Shown here one piece after another: positions 50,370 to 60,849 of a stretch of 64,000 nucleotides of DNA (position 1 is its first letter; each line of letters starts with the position of its first letter). The stretch spans positions 145,001 through 209,000 of the forward strand of contig CAUYUJ010015839.1 of the NCBI GenBank assembly GCA_963575745.1, read 5' to 3'. This stretch comes from Prorocentrum cordatum. Its lineage: Eukaryota; Sar; Dinophyceae; Prorocentrales; Prorocentraceae. Both the position numbers and the translations under genes were made by a program. The notes under the pieces are model-generated. The model was given only the letters and a program-made list of their open reading frames with translations, was not told where the DNA came from and did no database searches.

Positions 50370-50935
50370 GGCCCCCGACAACACTCGGTTTGATACTGTT
50401 CGCTGTCATCTGCTCGCGTATCAGGTGACATTTATCTCCCGAACCCTCGATACCCGCCCCCTTCGTCTTTGATCGTGCCCCCTTTGGGGGGGCACATCTT
50501 CCTTCCCTGCCACGTATAATTGGCGCAGCCCTGAACATGGGAAGAGCAGCAATACTGGAAAAGGGAAAGGGTGAGAAGGAAGGAAGGGAGTGGAGGAAGG
50601 GAGGGAAAAGGGAAGGGGTAAGGGGGCAAGAGGGAGGGAGGGAGTGAGAATGTGGTGGACAAGATGGATTTGCAGAAGGAGATGGCAAGGAGATCTCCGA
50701 CGAGAGCGTGGTTCCTGCGCACATTCTCAAAAGTCCCGGGCGAGAGCGCGATTCCAGAGCGCCGAAGGAAGGACTCGTCAATCAATCGTGAGGAAGTCTC
50801 TGGCGATAACGCGGTTCTGGGATAAATTGCAAAAAACGTCTCTCGCGGAAATCCGTTTTCTAAACGTTGTGAGGAAGAATATGGCGGGAACCGTTGTTGT
50901 CGTTGTTGAATTCTCATGCCAAACAAAATAAATAT
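50370..50935 (-). repeat. dispersed repeat R, inverted copy
   Basis: Reverse complement of the family: ACTGTTCGCT, CCCTCGATACCCGCCC, GATCGTGCCCCCTTTGGGGG, then purine-rich sequence and GAGAGCGTGGTTCC/GAGAGCGCGATTCC units. Ends near GGCGGGAACCGTTGTTGTCG, head-to-head with the next copy. Confidence 0.7.
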
Positions 50936-50979
50936 TGTTGATCCCCCCCGTCCGGGGCACGTTGAGTTTATTCGATCAA

Positions 50980-51640
50980 AGTGCTCCTCCCGGGGCTCGC
51001 ACCTGGAATTCTACAAAGGGGAAAGTGGGGTGGCACCAAACTGGGCTTCTGGCCCTCGAGTTACAACAACAACGGCTCCTGCCTGATACTTCCTCAACAT
51101 GTATTCAAAATCGCGCTCTCGCACGAAAATCACTCGCACATTATGTAGAGATCGCGCTCTCGCGTGGGACTTCTTGGTCGTTTATGCAGACGCCGAGCCC
51201 TTGACACTCAAGAATCACGTTTTCGCTTTGGCCTTTACGATTCACTTGGGAGTCGCGCTATCGCTTGAGATTTCCTCGCGATTCATGGAGGGCTCACGAT
51301 TCAGCAACATGCCTTCTCGACCTGGCCGCTTGGACCCGCCTTCCCAACCCGCCCGTTAGGGTCTAACCGGCAAGATGGGCCCGTCTGGTTCTGAAGCGTG
51401 TTTTCTGCTCCTAGCCCCCCCTCCTGCTAATGCCGTGGTCCATCCTTCTCCCTCCCTCTTCCATCCGTCCTCTCTTCCCTTGTTTGAGGGGCTGAGCCAA
51501 TTACATGGGGCAAGTATGGACGATGTATCCTAAGGGGGGTACGACCGAAGAGGAAGAGGGCGGGTATCGAGGGTTTGGGATATACGTGCTGATAGGTATG
51601 CGAGCAGGTAAGAACGAACAGTCTTACAATGATTGTTGAT
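50980..51640 (+). repeat. dispersed repeat R, most complete direct copy
   Basis: Order: CAACAACAACGGCTCCTGCC, repeated ATCGCGCTCTCGC units, CAGCAACATGCCTTCTCGAC, CCGCCTTCCCAACCCGCCCG, CCGTCTGGTTCTGAAGCGTG, a CTCCC tract, AAGGGGGGTACGACCGAAGA, GGGTATCGAGGGTTTGGG and AAGAACGAACAGTCTTACAA. No coding capacity is evident. Confidence 0.75.
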
Positions 51641-51744
51641 GTCGTTGCTGCTGCTGCTGTTGTTGCTGTTGGTGTTGGTGTTGTTGTTTCTGGTGCTGCT
51701 GTTGCTGCTGCTGCTGCTGCTGCGCTTGCTTTTGTTGTTGTACT
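51641..51744. repeat. TTGTTGCTG / GCTGCTG triplet tract
   Basis: GTTGTTGCTGTTGGTGTTGG-type triplets at the boundary between two R copies. Confidence 0.85.
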
Positions 51745-52420
51745 CCTGGGGGGTAGCAACATACAATTTGGCGACCCGAGACTTCCTCTTGGAAAAAACA
51801 GGGTGCGAACCCCAGGAGGCAAGGGAAAGTCTAGGGCCTGAGTGTGGGGTTGGCCCCTGGGTTTGCTGCAACATCAACGGCTTCTGCGTGATACTTCCTG
51901 ACAATTTGTCAAGATCGCGCTCTCGCGCGAACGCCCTTGCAAATTACGCAAGAATCGCTCTCTTGCATGGGACGTCTTTGGAATATATTCAGACGCCGCA
52001 CCCTCCACCCTCAAGAATCCCTCTCTCGCCCTGTGCTCCCTCACGATCTACTTGGCATTCGTGGTATCGCTTGAGGCTTTCTCGCGATTCATGCAAAACT
52101 AACACTTCAACGACCCACCCGCTCAACCCCGCTGTCTACACCCGCCCGCTAACTTCCCTCCCGCTAAACTCTTTCATGCTCCATGCTTCTGCCTCCCCTG
52201 TGTCCCCTCCCTCTTCATTTTCATCCCGTGTTTTAGAGGCTGCGTCAACTACACGTGGCCGGTGAAAAGATAGACCCCGAAGGGGTGTATATTCGAAGAC
52301 GAAGACGGTGGGTATGGAGTTTTTTTGGGGTAGACATGTTGAACGACACGCGAGCAAATTAGAACGAACAAACTTAAAACGGTGGTTGAATTCTCATTCG
52401 CGAGAGAAGAATTTATTGTG
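51745..52420 (+). repeat. dispersed repeat R, second direct copy
   Basis: Contains CAACATCAACGGCTTCTGCG, ATCGCGCTCTCGCGCGAACG, CCTCCACCCTCAAGAATCCC, a shortened middle, and the tail ACACGTGGCCGGTG...AGAACGAACA. Confidence 0.7.
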
Positions 52421-52539
52421 GACTTAGCAGCGCGCTGTACCATATGTGCTTTTTGTAATTGAAATGCCCCCCTGGGCTCACACTCTGTTCCTTACAAATG
52501 GAACTCTTGGGTATCCGACAATGCCCCTGGCCTCCGGCT
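52421..52539. other. short spacer
   Basis: No feature recognised. Confidence 0.4.
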
Positions 52540-52930
52540 TAGAACAACAGCAACAGCAACAACCATTTTAAGACTGTTCGCTCTGACCTGCTCGCGTGCC
52601 ACTCAACACATACATCCCAAGCCCTCGATACCCGGCCTCTCCGTTCTCGGTCGTGCCCCTTCGGGGGTAGATCTTTCTTACCTGTTACATGTATTTCGTG
52701 CAGCCCCCAAGGCAACGGAGGAGAGGACAGATGGACGAAAGGGACAAGGGGGAGGGAGGAAGATGAAGCACGAGAGAGAAAAGCAGGACGGGGGCCAGGA
52801 GCAGAAAACACGTGGCAGAACCAGACGGGCCCATCGGGCGGGTAGACCCTGACGGGCGGGTTGGGAAGGCGGACCCAGGCGGCCAGGTCGAGCAGGCGGG
52901 TTGCTGAAGCATGCGTCTTGCATGGGGCCA
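52540..52930 (-). repeat. dispersed repeat R, inverted partial copy
   Basis: Reverse complement of about 51285-51625: GACTGTTCGCTCTGACCTGC, CCCTCGATACCC, then ACCAGACGGGCCCATC, ACGGGCGGGTTGGGAAGGCG and GGTCGAGCAGGCGGGTTGCT. It breaks off into the GGGGCCACGAAGGGC array. Confidence 0.75.
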
Positions 52931-53110
52931 CGAAGGGCGCGAGCGAGCGGAGGCCACGAGGGGCATATAATGCGGGGCCACGGAAGGCAACGACGGGGGC
53001 ACTAAGGGATCAACGAAGGGCAGCGATGGGGCCACGAAGGGCGACAGCGGGACCACGACTGGCATGCATAGGGGGCATCGGCGGGCGCGAACGAATGGGG
53101 ACCACGAAAA
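52925..53110. repeat. GGGGCCACGAAGGGC minisatellite, locus 2
   Basis: Eight or so degenerate ~21-bp units starting GGGGCCACGAAGGGCGCGAG. Confidence 0.8.
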
Positions 53111-53289
53111 GCATATTCCTCTTCCTATATTTTTATAAGCCCGGGCGGGGGGAAAACCGGTCACCCCCCCCCCCAAAAAAAACGGACTCCCGGGATCTGG
53201 GGCTTTGGGACCCTTCGGACGGGCCTCGAAGCGGCCCCCAGGGCCTCGCAGGGCGTTTTGCCAAGCCTTCGCAGCACACCTAGGGCGAT
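53111..53289. other. short unique stretch
   Basis: C run at 53165-53174 followed by an A run. No gene. Confidence 0.4.
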
Positions 53290-53680
53290 CAGGGGGGTCG
53301 TCGGAGACGTCCCAAAGAACCCCAAGACAGCACAAGAGCGCTCCAGGAAGCCGTCATACCCAGAAAAATCGCTCCAACACGTACCAAGAGGCCTCCAAGA
53401 GCACCCCCAAGAAGGCCCCAAGAGGGAACAATCATTTATTTAATGTAGGTTTTTGGTGAATTTTGGGTTCTCCTTCTTTCGGCTTCCCGACGCTCCCAGA
53501 CAGCGGTCTTCTGGGCGTCCGAAGTCGCCTGGGAGGCTCCAAAATCGCCCCACAACCATCCGAAAGGGTTTCCAGGCAGTCCAAGAGAACCCCAACACGG
53601 CTCAACAGGGGTCCAACCTGGCCCTAAGAGAGCCCCATGGCGGCCCAAGATGGCCCCAAGACACCCTCCGAATCATTCCA
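53290..53680. repeat. CCAAGA-type repeat, locus 9
   Basis: Units CCCCAAGACAGC, CCAAGAGGCCTC, CCAAGAGCACCC and CCAAGATGGCCC, broken by about 60 bp of unique sequence near 53435-53500. Confidence 0.75.
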
Positions 53681-53763
53681 AATCGTGACCGGGGCGTTCA
53701 GGGAGACCGCGGTTAGAGGCAGAGACGCCCAAGGCCGAAAAGCCTGAGACGCCCAGGGAGACC

Positions 53764-53832
53764 GCTTTCGGCCTCCTGGGCGTGTTCTGGGAGCCCCAGA
53801 GGCCCCCAGAACACGCCCAGGAGGCCGAAAGC
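53764..53832. repeat. perfect 28-bp inverted repeat, 13-bp loop
   Basis: Left arm 53764-53791 (GCTTTCGGCCTCCTGGGCGT then GTTCTGGG) and right arm 53805-53832 are exact reverse complements with a 13-bp loop. No T run follows. Confidence 0.9.
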
Positions 53833-54099
53833 CTGAGAACTTTAGTGAGGCCCCCAGAGGCTCTCCAAGGAGGAGCCTCCGCAAAAAGAGCTGAGGAGGA
53901 TGAGGAGAATGCCCAGGGGATGGCGAGAATGAGGAACAGCAAGCATGGAGGAAGGATAACGAACAACATTGTTATAATGGCGATGCCAGAAAAGGCAGCA
54001 AGGAATTATCGCTAAATTGTCCGCTTGACCTTCCTGCCATTTCCGCCTGCATACCAATCTTCAAGGATCAAGGTGCATGGCGCGAAGCGCCACTGCAGT
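53833..54099. other. short unique stretch
   Basis: No feature recognised. Confidence 0.4.
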
Positions 54100-54170
54100 C
54101 TTGTATGTATGTATGTATGTGTATCTATATATAGATATGTGTGTATCTATATGTATATATATATATATGG
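54100..54170. repeat. TATG and TA microsatellites
   Basis: GTATGTATGTATGTATG at about 54102-54120 followed by TATATATA and GTATATATATATATAT. Confidence 0.9.
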
Positions 54171-55140
54171 GGCCGCAGAAGGCAGAACGGGGCCACTGAG
54201 TGCAGCAACGGAACGCGACGGGCAACTTGGGGGCCACGAAGGGCGACAACGGGGCCACGACGGACGTGCATATGGGGCCACGACGGGCGCGAACTTGCGG
54301 GAACCACTAAGGCATACATATTTGCGGCCAAAACGGGCGACAGCGGGGCCACGAAGGGCAGCGATGGAGCCACGACGGGCAACTTGGGGGCCACGAAGGG
54401 CGACAACGGGGTCACGACGGGCATGCAGATGGGGCCACGACGGGCGCGAACTTGTGGGAACCACACAAGACATACATATACGCGGCCATAACAGGCGACA
54501 GTGGAGCCACGAAGGGCAGCGATGAGGCCACGACTGACAATTTGGGGGCCACGAGGGGCGACAGCGGAGCCACGACGGGCATGCCTGTGGGGCCACGACG
54601 GGCGTGATCGAGAGGTGGCCACGAAGGGCATACATATATGGGGCCAGAACGGGCGATGGGGCAACGAACGGCTGCGAGGGGGCCACGAAGGGCGACAGCG
54701 GGGCCACGAAGAGCATGCCTACGGGGACCACGAGGGGCATACGTTTATGGGGCCACAAAAAGCAACGACGGGGCCACTGAGGGTAGCAACGGGGCCACGA
54801 AGGGCATGCATATCGGACCACGAAGGCGCGAACGAGCGGGGGCCACGCAGGGCATACGTAGATGGGGCCACGGCGGACGACAACGGGGCCACTGAGGGTA
54901 GCAACGGGGCCACGAAGGGCAGCGGGGGGGACACGAAGGGCGACAGCGGAAACACGAAAGACGTGAAGTTTGCCCCACGAAAGGGCGCGAGCGAGCGGGG
55001 GCCACGAATAGCATGTAATGCGGGACCACAACAAGGGGCACCGACGTGGCCACTGAGGGCAACAACGGGGCCACGACGGGCGCGATCGAAAGCGACCGCA
55101 AAACCACGACGGGCAGCGATGAACATAGCGGGCGAAGGGC
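54171..55140. repeat. GGGGCCACGAAGGGC minisatellite, locus 3 (~970 bp)
   Basis: About 45 units of 18-24 bp with higher-order repetition: a ~180-bp block (GGGCAACTTGGGGGCCACGA to ACATACATA) recurs at about 54220, 54375 and 54530. Open frames on both strands are products of the unit. Confidence 0.85.
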
Positions 55141-55149
55141 AGCGAGAGG

Positions 55150-55640
55150 CGAATGCAGTCCCTAACGGGCGGGTCGGGCGGGTGGGCGGGCGGGTCGCCG
55201 AAGCGAGGCGCTTTTTTAGCGAGAGCGCAATCCCCAAGAAAATCTGGAGGAAGTCCATAACGAGAGCGCGATTCCTGAGTGTCGAGGGGCGGCGTCTGAA
55301 CATATTGTGAGGGAGTTTCGAGCGAGAACAAGATTCCTGAGAAGATCGCAGAGACATCTCCGCGACAACTGGATTTCTCAATCCGTTGTGAGTAATAACC
55401 ACGCGGGGGCATGAGTTGAAACTCGGAGGCCCGCGGCACGTGTCGACGAGCGGCATCTGAATAAAACGCGAGGAAATCTTTAGCGAGAGCGGGATTCCTG
55501 ATTACTGCAAGGAATTTCAAGCGAAAGCCTGATCTGCCAATATAAAGCGGAAGGTAATCTCAAGCGAGAACCGTTGCTGTTGTAGCTCGGGGGCCCGCCG
55601 CCCAATTTGAGGCTCAAAACTCTCCGCGCTAAGAAACAAG
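55150..55640 (-). repeat. dispersed repeat R, inverted copy
   Basis: ACGGGCGGGTCGGGCGGGTG, GAGAGCGCAATCCCCAAGAA, GAGAGCGCGATTCCTGAGTG and GAACCGTTGCTGTTGTAGCT mark the same order as 50690-50905. Confidence 0.7.
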
Positions 55641-55689
55641 GTGGGGGCCGTAGAACCGGGAGGGGCACTTCAATCAGAAAAATGCAATG

Positions 55690-56180
55690 GTTACCGGAAG
55701 TGGGGTCAACAATACTTATTATTCAAAAGTAAGAGCTGATCAACACTATCAACAACAACACCAACTGTTCCCGCCTGACATTTCCCCGCTGCGCGTTGGA
55801 AAATCTGGCGTTCGCTGGAGACTTCGTGGACACTTATCCAAAAATCGTGCTCTCGTCGCTCTGGAACTGCGCTCACGCTCGAAGATCTGCATACTTTGCT
55901 GTCAACCCAAACTCTGGCCTGAGACGTCCTTGCCATCCCCCCGTGCTAATCCACACTGTCCTCCATCAGCTCCCTCCTCCCTCCTGCGCTCTTTGCCACC
56001 CCCCCTCTCCCCACCCCCTTCCTCCTCGCTCTGTCCTCCCTTGTTTCCGGCATCTAAGTTTCGCCCCGTACGCGGCAGGGAAGGAGGGGATCAAATGACG
56101 GACGTCGATGGCGCGGGCGAAACGTGCGACATAACATTCGAGCAAGCAAATGCCAACAATATTAACTTGATCGTCGTTGC
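55690..56180 (+). repeat. dispersed repeat R, direct copy
   Basis: Head-to-head with the preceding inverted copy. CAACAACAACACCAACTGTT and TCCCGCCTGACATTTCC, then AAAATCGTGCTCTCGTCGCT, a CTCCC tract and a degenerate tail with GCGGCAGGGAAGGAGGGGAT. Confidence 0.65.
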
Positions 56181-56229
56181 TGCTGCTGCATGTTTATTTC
56201 TATCATAATTTATTGTTGCCCCCCTGAGC

Positions 56230-56530
56230 AGCCACATGTGCACTTCAATTTGCCTGGGAATCTTGCTCGCGCGTGGGGGCCCCATGCAATCTATTCAGAC
56301 GCTGCGCCCTCGACGCACAGGAACCGCGCTCTCGCCCTCCCTGGCCTTCCCCGCGATGTACCTGGGCATCGAATCGTGTGTCGCTCGAGACGTTTCGCAA
56401 CTCGTGCAGGAGTGATGCTTCGGCGACCCGCCTGTTCGACCCGGTCGTCTGGGCCTGCCTGCCAAGTCACGCTCGCTGGGGTCCGCCCGCCCGCCCCGCC
56501 ATTCTGGCGCTGCCGCTTGTTCTCCTGGTC
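56230..56530 (+). repeat. dispersed repeat R, direct partial copy
   Basis: TTCAGACGCTGCGCCCTCGA, GAACCGCGCTCTCGCC, CGTTTCGCAACTCGTGCAGG and the CGACCCGCCTGTTCGACCCG block match the middle of the copy at 50980-51640. Confidence 0.65.
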
Positions 56531-58280
56531 CTGACCCCACCCTTCCCGCTGCAGCGCAGGCCGGACTTCGGCGCGCTGGCCAGAGACCCGCCCGACCCCT
56601 TTGTTTCTTCCAAATGTATCGCGTGGCGCCGCGCAGAAAGGAAACGGAACTTGCCGTGTCCGCGAGCTCCGGGGCCCTGGCGCGAGATGGTCTGACGCCG
56701 GTCAAAGCGAGCGGCGGGCCGCGCCGGAATCTCGCGCAGGCGCGGAGCGGACGAGCAAGAGGCAAAAAGAAAATGCGCCAACAGAACTTGGTCAGACCGT
56801 GGCAGCGCCCTCTCGCCCGCCATGACGACGCGTCCAGCGGCCGCGAGATCTTGAAGGAAGTCCACGCGCATGGACAGCTGGCCGTCTCCCAGGGTCGAAG
56901 GTCGCCCGTCTCCTGTCCTCGTCTTGCACCGCGCAAAACGCGCGGCCAGATGCTGGCGCGCGCAGACCCAGCCTCGGGCCGGGGCCGATTGACGCAGTCG
57001 CCAAGTGTCTCGCCAACAAGGGTTCCAATGGATCTGCCCGCGGGGGCGTTCGCGCAGCCGCAGCCTGTCGGCGTCGCGTGCCGTGGCTGTCTCGCGACGC
57101 CCCGGCCGTTCTCCGCGCCGCCCGGGCTCTCGCGGCCGCGGGCCGCCCCGCCCGCCCGCGCGGCGGAGGCGATCAGCTCCGCGGCCGAAGCCGGGGGCGC
57201 TGGTCGACGGCGGGGGCTGGGATTGCGCGGGGCTCGGCGGCCGAATCTAGCCCCTAAGGTCGTCATGGCGCCGTCGGCCGCGACCTCGGCCGAGGCGTCG
57301 GCGCGGGCGTCGGGGGGCCCTCGGGCCCCCCGGCCCTGCTCCTCCGCGACGTCGTCGACGCCGCGGTCGCCGTCGTCGTCGTCGACGCCCAAGTCAGGGC
57401 GCCGAACTGGGTTGGCACGGGCGGGAGTCGGGTCTTCGGCCGCCCGATCGAGGCCTGGCGACTGCAAAGCGTCGGCCACCGCCGAGGTGGCCCCAGGTCG
57501 CTGGGACCCGCGAGCTCGCCGTCGGCGTGAGCGGCGCGCCCGGCGGCGCGGGCGGGGCCGGGGCCGGGGGCCCCCCGCCGCGGCGGCCTCGCCGCGGTCG
57601 CCCCGCAAGGGCGCGCTCCGACCTCCGACCGCTAGGCGGCAGACAGCGGCTGCGTCCGCCTTTCGGAGGCGACGTCGTTTGCAGCGACGGCCCGCGCGCC
57701 GCACCTGCCGCCCGAGGGGGGGCCCGCAATGTGGGGGCCCATCTTGCCCCTCGCGCGTCGCCCCGGATGGGCTCAATCGAGACTGGCAGCGCATTGCGGG
57801 GCTTCCGCGACGCCCTTCACGCCCCCGCGCCACATGTCCAGAGGCGGGGGGCGACTGGCGCGACAGCGGCGGGCCGCCTCGCGCAGCGTGGGGAGTGGCC
57901 CGGAGGGCGTCGCCCCTGGCCCTGCAGCAGGGGGCGAGCCAGGGCGACGCGAGACGGGGAACGACCCGGATATGGACGCAAGCAACACTAGGCAAAACAA
58001 TCATCGAGGTCAGCGCGCAGCCTGGCGCCTCGTCCACTTCCCGAGAGGACCAGTCGCCCCGGCCCACGTCTCGCCTAACGCTCCCTGGCAGCACCCCGAG
58101 GTCCGCGCGTGGCCCGTGGCCTTCCGTCGCTCTGCGATCGCCCGTCGCTCCGCGCGGCCCGCGGCCCCCCGTCGCTCTGCGATCGCGCCCAGACGTCCGA
58201 GATGCGACGGAAACCCGGGGCGGCGGAAAACCGCGTCGTGGGACGAATGAGAAACAGCGCCCGCTTTGACCCTGGCCCAT
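56295..58280. other. very GC-rich stretch with long overlapping open frames on both strands
   Basis: A minus-strand frame of 661 codons (58280-56295) and a plus-strand frame of 551 codons (56614-58269) overlap almost completely. Both are dominated by Arg, Ala, Gly, Pro and Ser as expected when stop codons are rare in very GC-rich DNA, and neither shows a domain. A third minus frame (56871) starts MRVDFLQDLAAAGRVVMAGE and looks slightly more protein-like over 50 residues. I cannot decide whether any of them is real, so no gene is called. Confidence 0.25.
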
Positions 58281-58326
58281 TGGCTGAGACGGCGCGCGCC
58301 CGGAGAATCGCCCGTCGACCCGGCCC

Positions 58327-58788
58327 GTGCGCTTCAGACGTCAAACCGGCCCTCAAGACTGCGCTCGCCAAGACGACTACAATCGCCATTTCAGCTCCAA
58401 CGGTATGTTCGCCCAGACGAGAGGGGCCGTCGACTCGACCCAGAACGCGTTGTTCTCAACCATCGATGAGCTCGGCCCCGAGGCTGCGTTCGCCGCGGCG
58501 GAGAGCGCTGCGATGGGGGGGGCGCGAAAAGGGCTCGTCAACTCGGAGCGGGGCCGTCGCGGAGGTTCGCCGCCCCAGAAAAAAGCCGCCAGATGGGCTC
58601 GTCAAGGGGGTTCGTCAACTCGGAAGGAGGCCGTCAAGGCGTTCGTCGACGCGGAAGGCCGCCAGGGCGGTTCGTCAACTCGGAATGAGGCCGCCAACGG
58701 CGTGCGCCCACACAGAAGGACGCCGTCAAGGCGGTTCGTCAACGCGGAAGGAGGCCGTCAAGAAGGGTTCGCTAAATCGGAGAGCTGA
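58327..58788 (+). CDS. hypothetical open frame ending in a 39-bp repeat
   Basis: Plus-strand frame of 153 codons. Its first part reads DDYNRHFSSNGMFAQTRGAV then DSTQNALFSTIDELGPEAAF, which is not obviously GC-driven. From about residue 75 it runs into a degenerate ~39-bp minisatellite (GGTTCGTCAACTCGGAAGGA and GGCCGTCAAG), so the C-terminal Gly/Ser/Arg repeats are probably not meaningful. No family recognised. Could be the exposed end of a decayed gene. Confidence 0.25.
   Translation: MRFRRQTGPQDCARQDDYNRHFSSNGMFAQTRGAVDSTQNALFSTIDELGPEAAFAAAESAAMGGARKGLVNSERGRRGGSPPQKKAARWARQGGSSTRKEAVKAFVDAEGRQGGSSTRNEAANGVRPHRRTPSRRFVNAEGGRQEGFAKSES
58540..58780. repeat. ~39-bp minisatellite GGTTCGTCAACTCGGAAGGA
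   Basis: Five or six degenerate units with TCGTCAA(C/G), CGGAAGGAGG and CCGTCAAG(G/A). Confidence 0.75.
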
Positions 58789-58801
58789 CGGCCACATCCT
58801 C

Positions 58802-59160
58802 TCACGAACAGAGACATTGCGGCCAAATCATTTCACTGAAAAAGAGTTGGTGGCTCAAGCGCCGGGGAAAACGCGCGCGGCCATCGATGGCAACGTCGGG
58901 GCTCGCCCCCAGACCAGCCGCCCGCGCTAGACCCACCGTCCACTGTATCTTCAACGTCAGGTCTGCGAGAAGCCGAATCAGACCGGCGGGTGGGAACGAC
59001 GTTGCATCCCGAGAGGTCTGCGCGAACGCGCTCTCCGACGCCTCCGGCATCTGGGCGGCGACTGCCCGATTCACCGCGCCGAGGTCACGCGCCACATCAG
59101 GGCCAAGTCGGCAAACAACCGAAGCAACGCATGAGGATGCAGCATGGCGACGGCGCGTCA
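58802..59160 (-). pseudogene. uncharacterised protein fragment
   Basis: The minus-strand frame 59230-58802 carries a convincing protein-like block: LGPDVARDLGAVNRAVAAQM, PEASESAFAQTSRDATSFPP, AGLIRLLADLTLKIQWTVGL and ARAAGLGASPDVAIDGRARF. It appears helical and hydrophobic in its middle part. It continues the minus-strand coding signals of the duplicated block upstream (59161-60480) in different frames, so it may be the 3' part of the same decayed gene. No domain or family recognised. Confidence 0.4.
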
Positions 59161-59690
59161 AAGCTGAGTGATCGGCGCATTTCGACGCCGGGGCGGTAAT
59201 ATGTGGCCTCGCGGATGGGGCCCCGGGCATGCGTCACCGGGGGGGGGCCCAGCGCTCGCGCGGGAAATTCGAGGTGAGTGCAGCAGCGCCGCCGCCAATT
59301 CTTGTCGCCGATATCCTGCGGCTCGCCCTGCGCTTCTCGCGCGCTCGGGCGATTCTGGCGCATGCGTTCCCAACTGTGCCGGGGGGGGGGGGCGCTGATG
59401 TCGGCGCCCCCAGATGCGAGGGCGCGGACGCTGACGGAGGTCTTGGCCGTGCTGCCGAAGATGCTTGGGTCGTTGATCCGCAATGCGCTGGCGACGGCGC
59501 TGGCGTCGGTGGCCCGCGCTGCGCCGCGCAGAGTTACGGGGTCGCGCAGGCAAGCCTTCGAACCCAATCTAGCATCCAGGCGGCGACGAGCCGACACGTC
59601 GCGCGAGGATGAATCAAGCGTCGCGCCCGAAACACGCCGGCGAACGTGCGAGTCAGAGTTTGAGAGAACAGCATCGTGACAGCGTACCGA
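59161..59690 (-). pseudogene. duplicated coding block, unit 1, uncharacterised
   Basis: On the minus strand this unit encodes CLRDPVTLRGAARATDASAV and ASALRINDPSIFGSTAKTSV. The next unit (59691-60480) encodes CLRDPRTLDSTARTTDASTL and TSALLLNDPSIFGSTAKTSA. Amino-acid identity stays high while third positions differ, which argues that this strand and frame were once coding. The repeated segment on the DNA level starts AAGCT-GTGATCGG (59161 and 59691; a third start, GTGCTGGGTGATCGGT, at 60472). Reading beyond the block needs frame changes. Family unknown. Confidence 0.45.
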
Positions 59691-60480
59691 AGCTCGGTGA
59701 TCGGTGCCTTCAACACGAGGGCGGCGATAGGCCGAATCAGCGCGGGGCGATTCAATCATCCCCGAGCTGCAACGAGCCTGCGGCCCGCCCGGGCAACGCG
59801 GGCACGACGAGGACACGCCCGCTGGGTTCCCGAAGACGGACTGCTGCACTGGCCTGGGCGCGCTCCGGTCGACAGAATTCTGGGGGGCGGGATTCCGTTT
59901 CATTCAGAAAAATCGGGGGGCAGGCGCATGGCTGTCTGGAGCCAGGCCGCCTTCGTCCGTTGGCGGGTTGCTTGTTTGGGCCTCCTGGTGGGGCCCAAGC
60001 ATGCAGTCCCAGGGGGGTCCCAGGGCGCGCTTGGAAATTCTCGAATGAGTCCAGCCGTGACGCCGCCAATCTCGACGCCAATCTCCTGCGACTCCTTCTC
60101 CTCCTCGTCTGGCAGATTTCGGGGGCACCGAAACGATGCTGGCATCACTGCTCCCAACTGTGCTGGCGGGGATGCTGGCGTCGGTGCACCCAGGTACGGG
60201 CGAGGATGCTGACGGCGGAGGTCTTGGCTGTGCTGCCGAAGATGCTTGGGTCGTTGAGCAGCAATGCGCTGGTGAGGGTGCTGGCGTCGGTGGTCCGCGC
60301 TGTGCTGTCCAGAGTTCTGGGGTCGCGCAGGCAAGCTCTCCACCCGCTTCGGCATCCCAGGGGCGGAAGTCTTATTCATCACGTGAGATAGAGCTCAAAC
60401 ATTACATCAGAGACGAGTCGGCGACAACCCGAATCAACGTGTGGGAAAATTCAGCATCGTGAGAACGCGCCAGTGCTGGG
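59691..60480 (-). pseudogene. duplicated coding block, unit 2, uncharacterised
   Basis: Second unit of the duplication. The NDPSIFGSTAKTS motif lies at about 60260-60220 on the minus strand in a frame that stays open across the block. The unit also has KAPITELRYAVTMLF-like sequence at its lower end (in the 59755-59534 frame), of which a decayed form (KVPITQHWRVLTML) lies near 60500-60450. It is longer than unit 1 by about 250 bp. No domain recognised. Confidence 0.45.
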
Positions 60481-60849
60481 TGATCGGTACCTTCAACACC
60501 AAGACGGCGATGGGCAGCCTCCTTGAGGGGTCCTGAGCAAGCGTACTCAAGGGGTCCCCGGGGTGCGCTCAGACCGAGAATTCGAAGCGAGTCAAGCCGT
60601 GACGCAGCCAATCCTGTCGTCGATCTCCTGCAACCGTCGCAGCAAAGGCGCTGGCAGGCGAGAGGTCGACGAGGTCGGCCAGCGCTGGTCGCCGCACGGG
60701 CAGCGGCTGTGCTGCGCGCGCGCGCCTGTTCACGCGCGCCCGCGGGGGGGCGGGGCGGGCAATCGCGCGCAGACGGCCGCCCCGAAGGACGCGGCCACAC
60801 GCAAGAGCGACCCCGGGCAAAAATGGCAGGCAAGCGAAACCACAAAGAG
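60481..60849. other. start of a third, degenerate unit, and GC-rich sequence
   Basis: 60472-60620 resembles the beginnings of the two units before it (CTTCAACACCAAGACGGCGA, GTCAAGCCGTGACGCAGCCA). The rest has no recognisable feature. Confidence 0.45.

Noticed and set aside
56295-58280. 661-codon minus and 551-codon plus open frames as real genes
   Set aside because: They overlap on opposite strands in very GC-rich DNA, have Arg/Ala/Gly/Pro composition and no domain. Kept only as an unresolved region.
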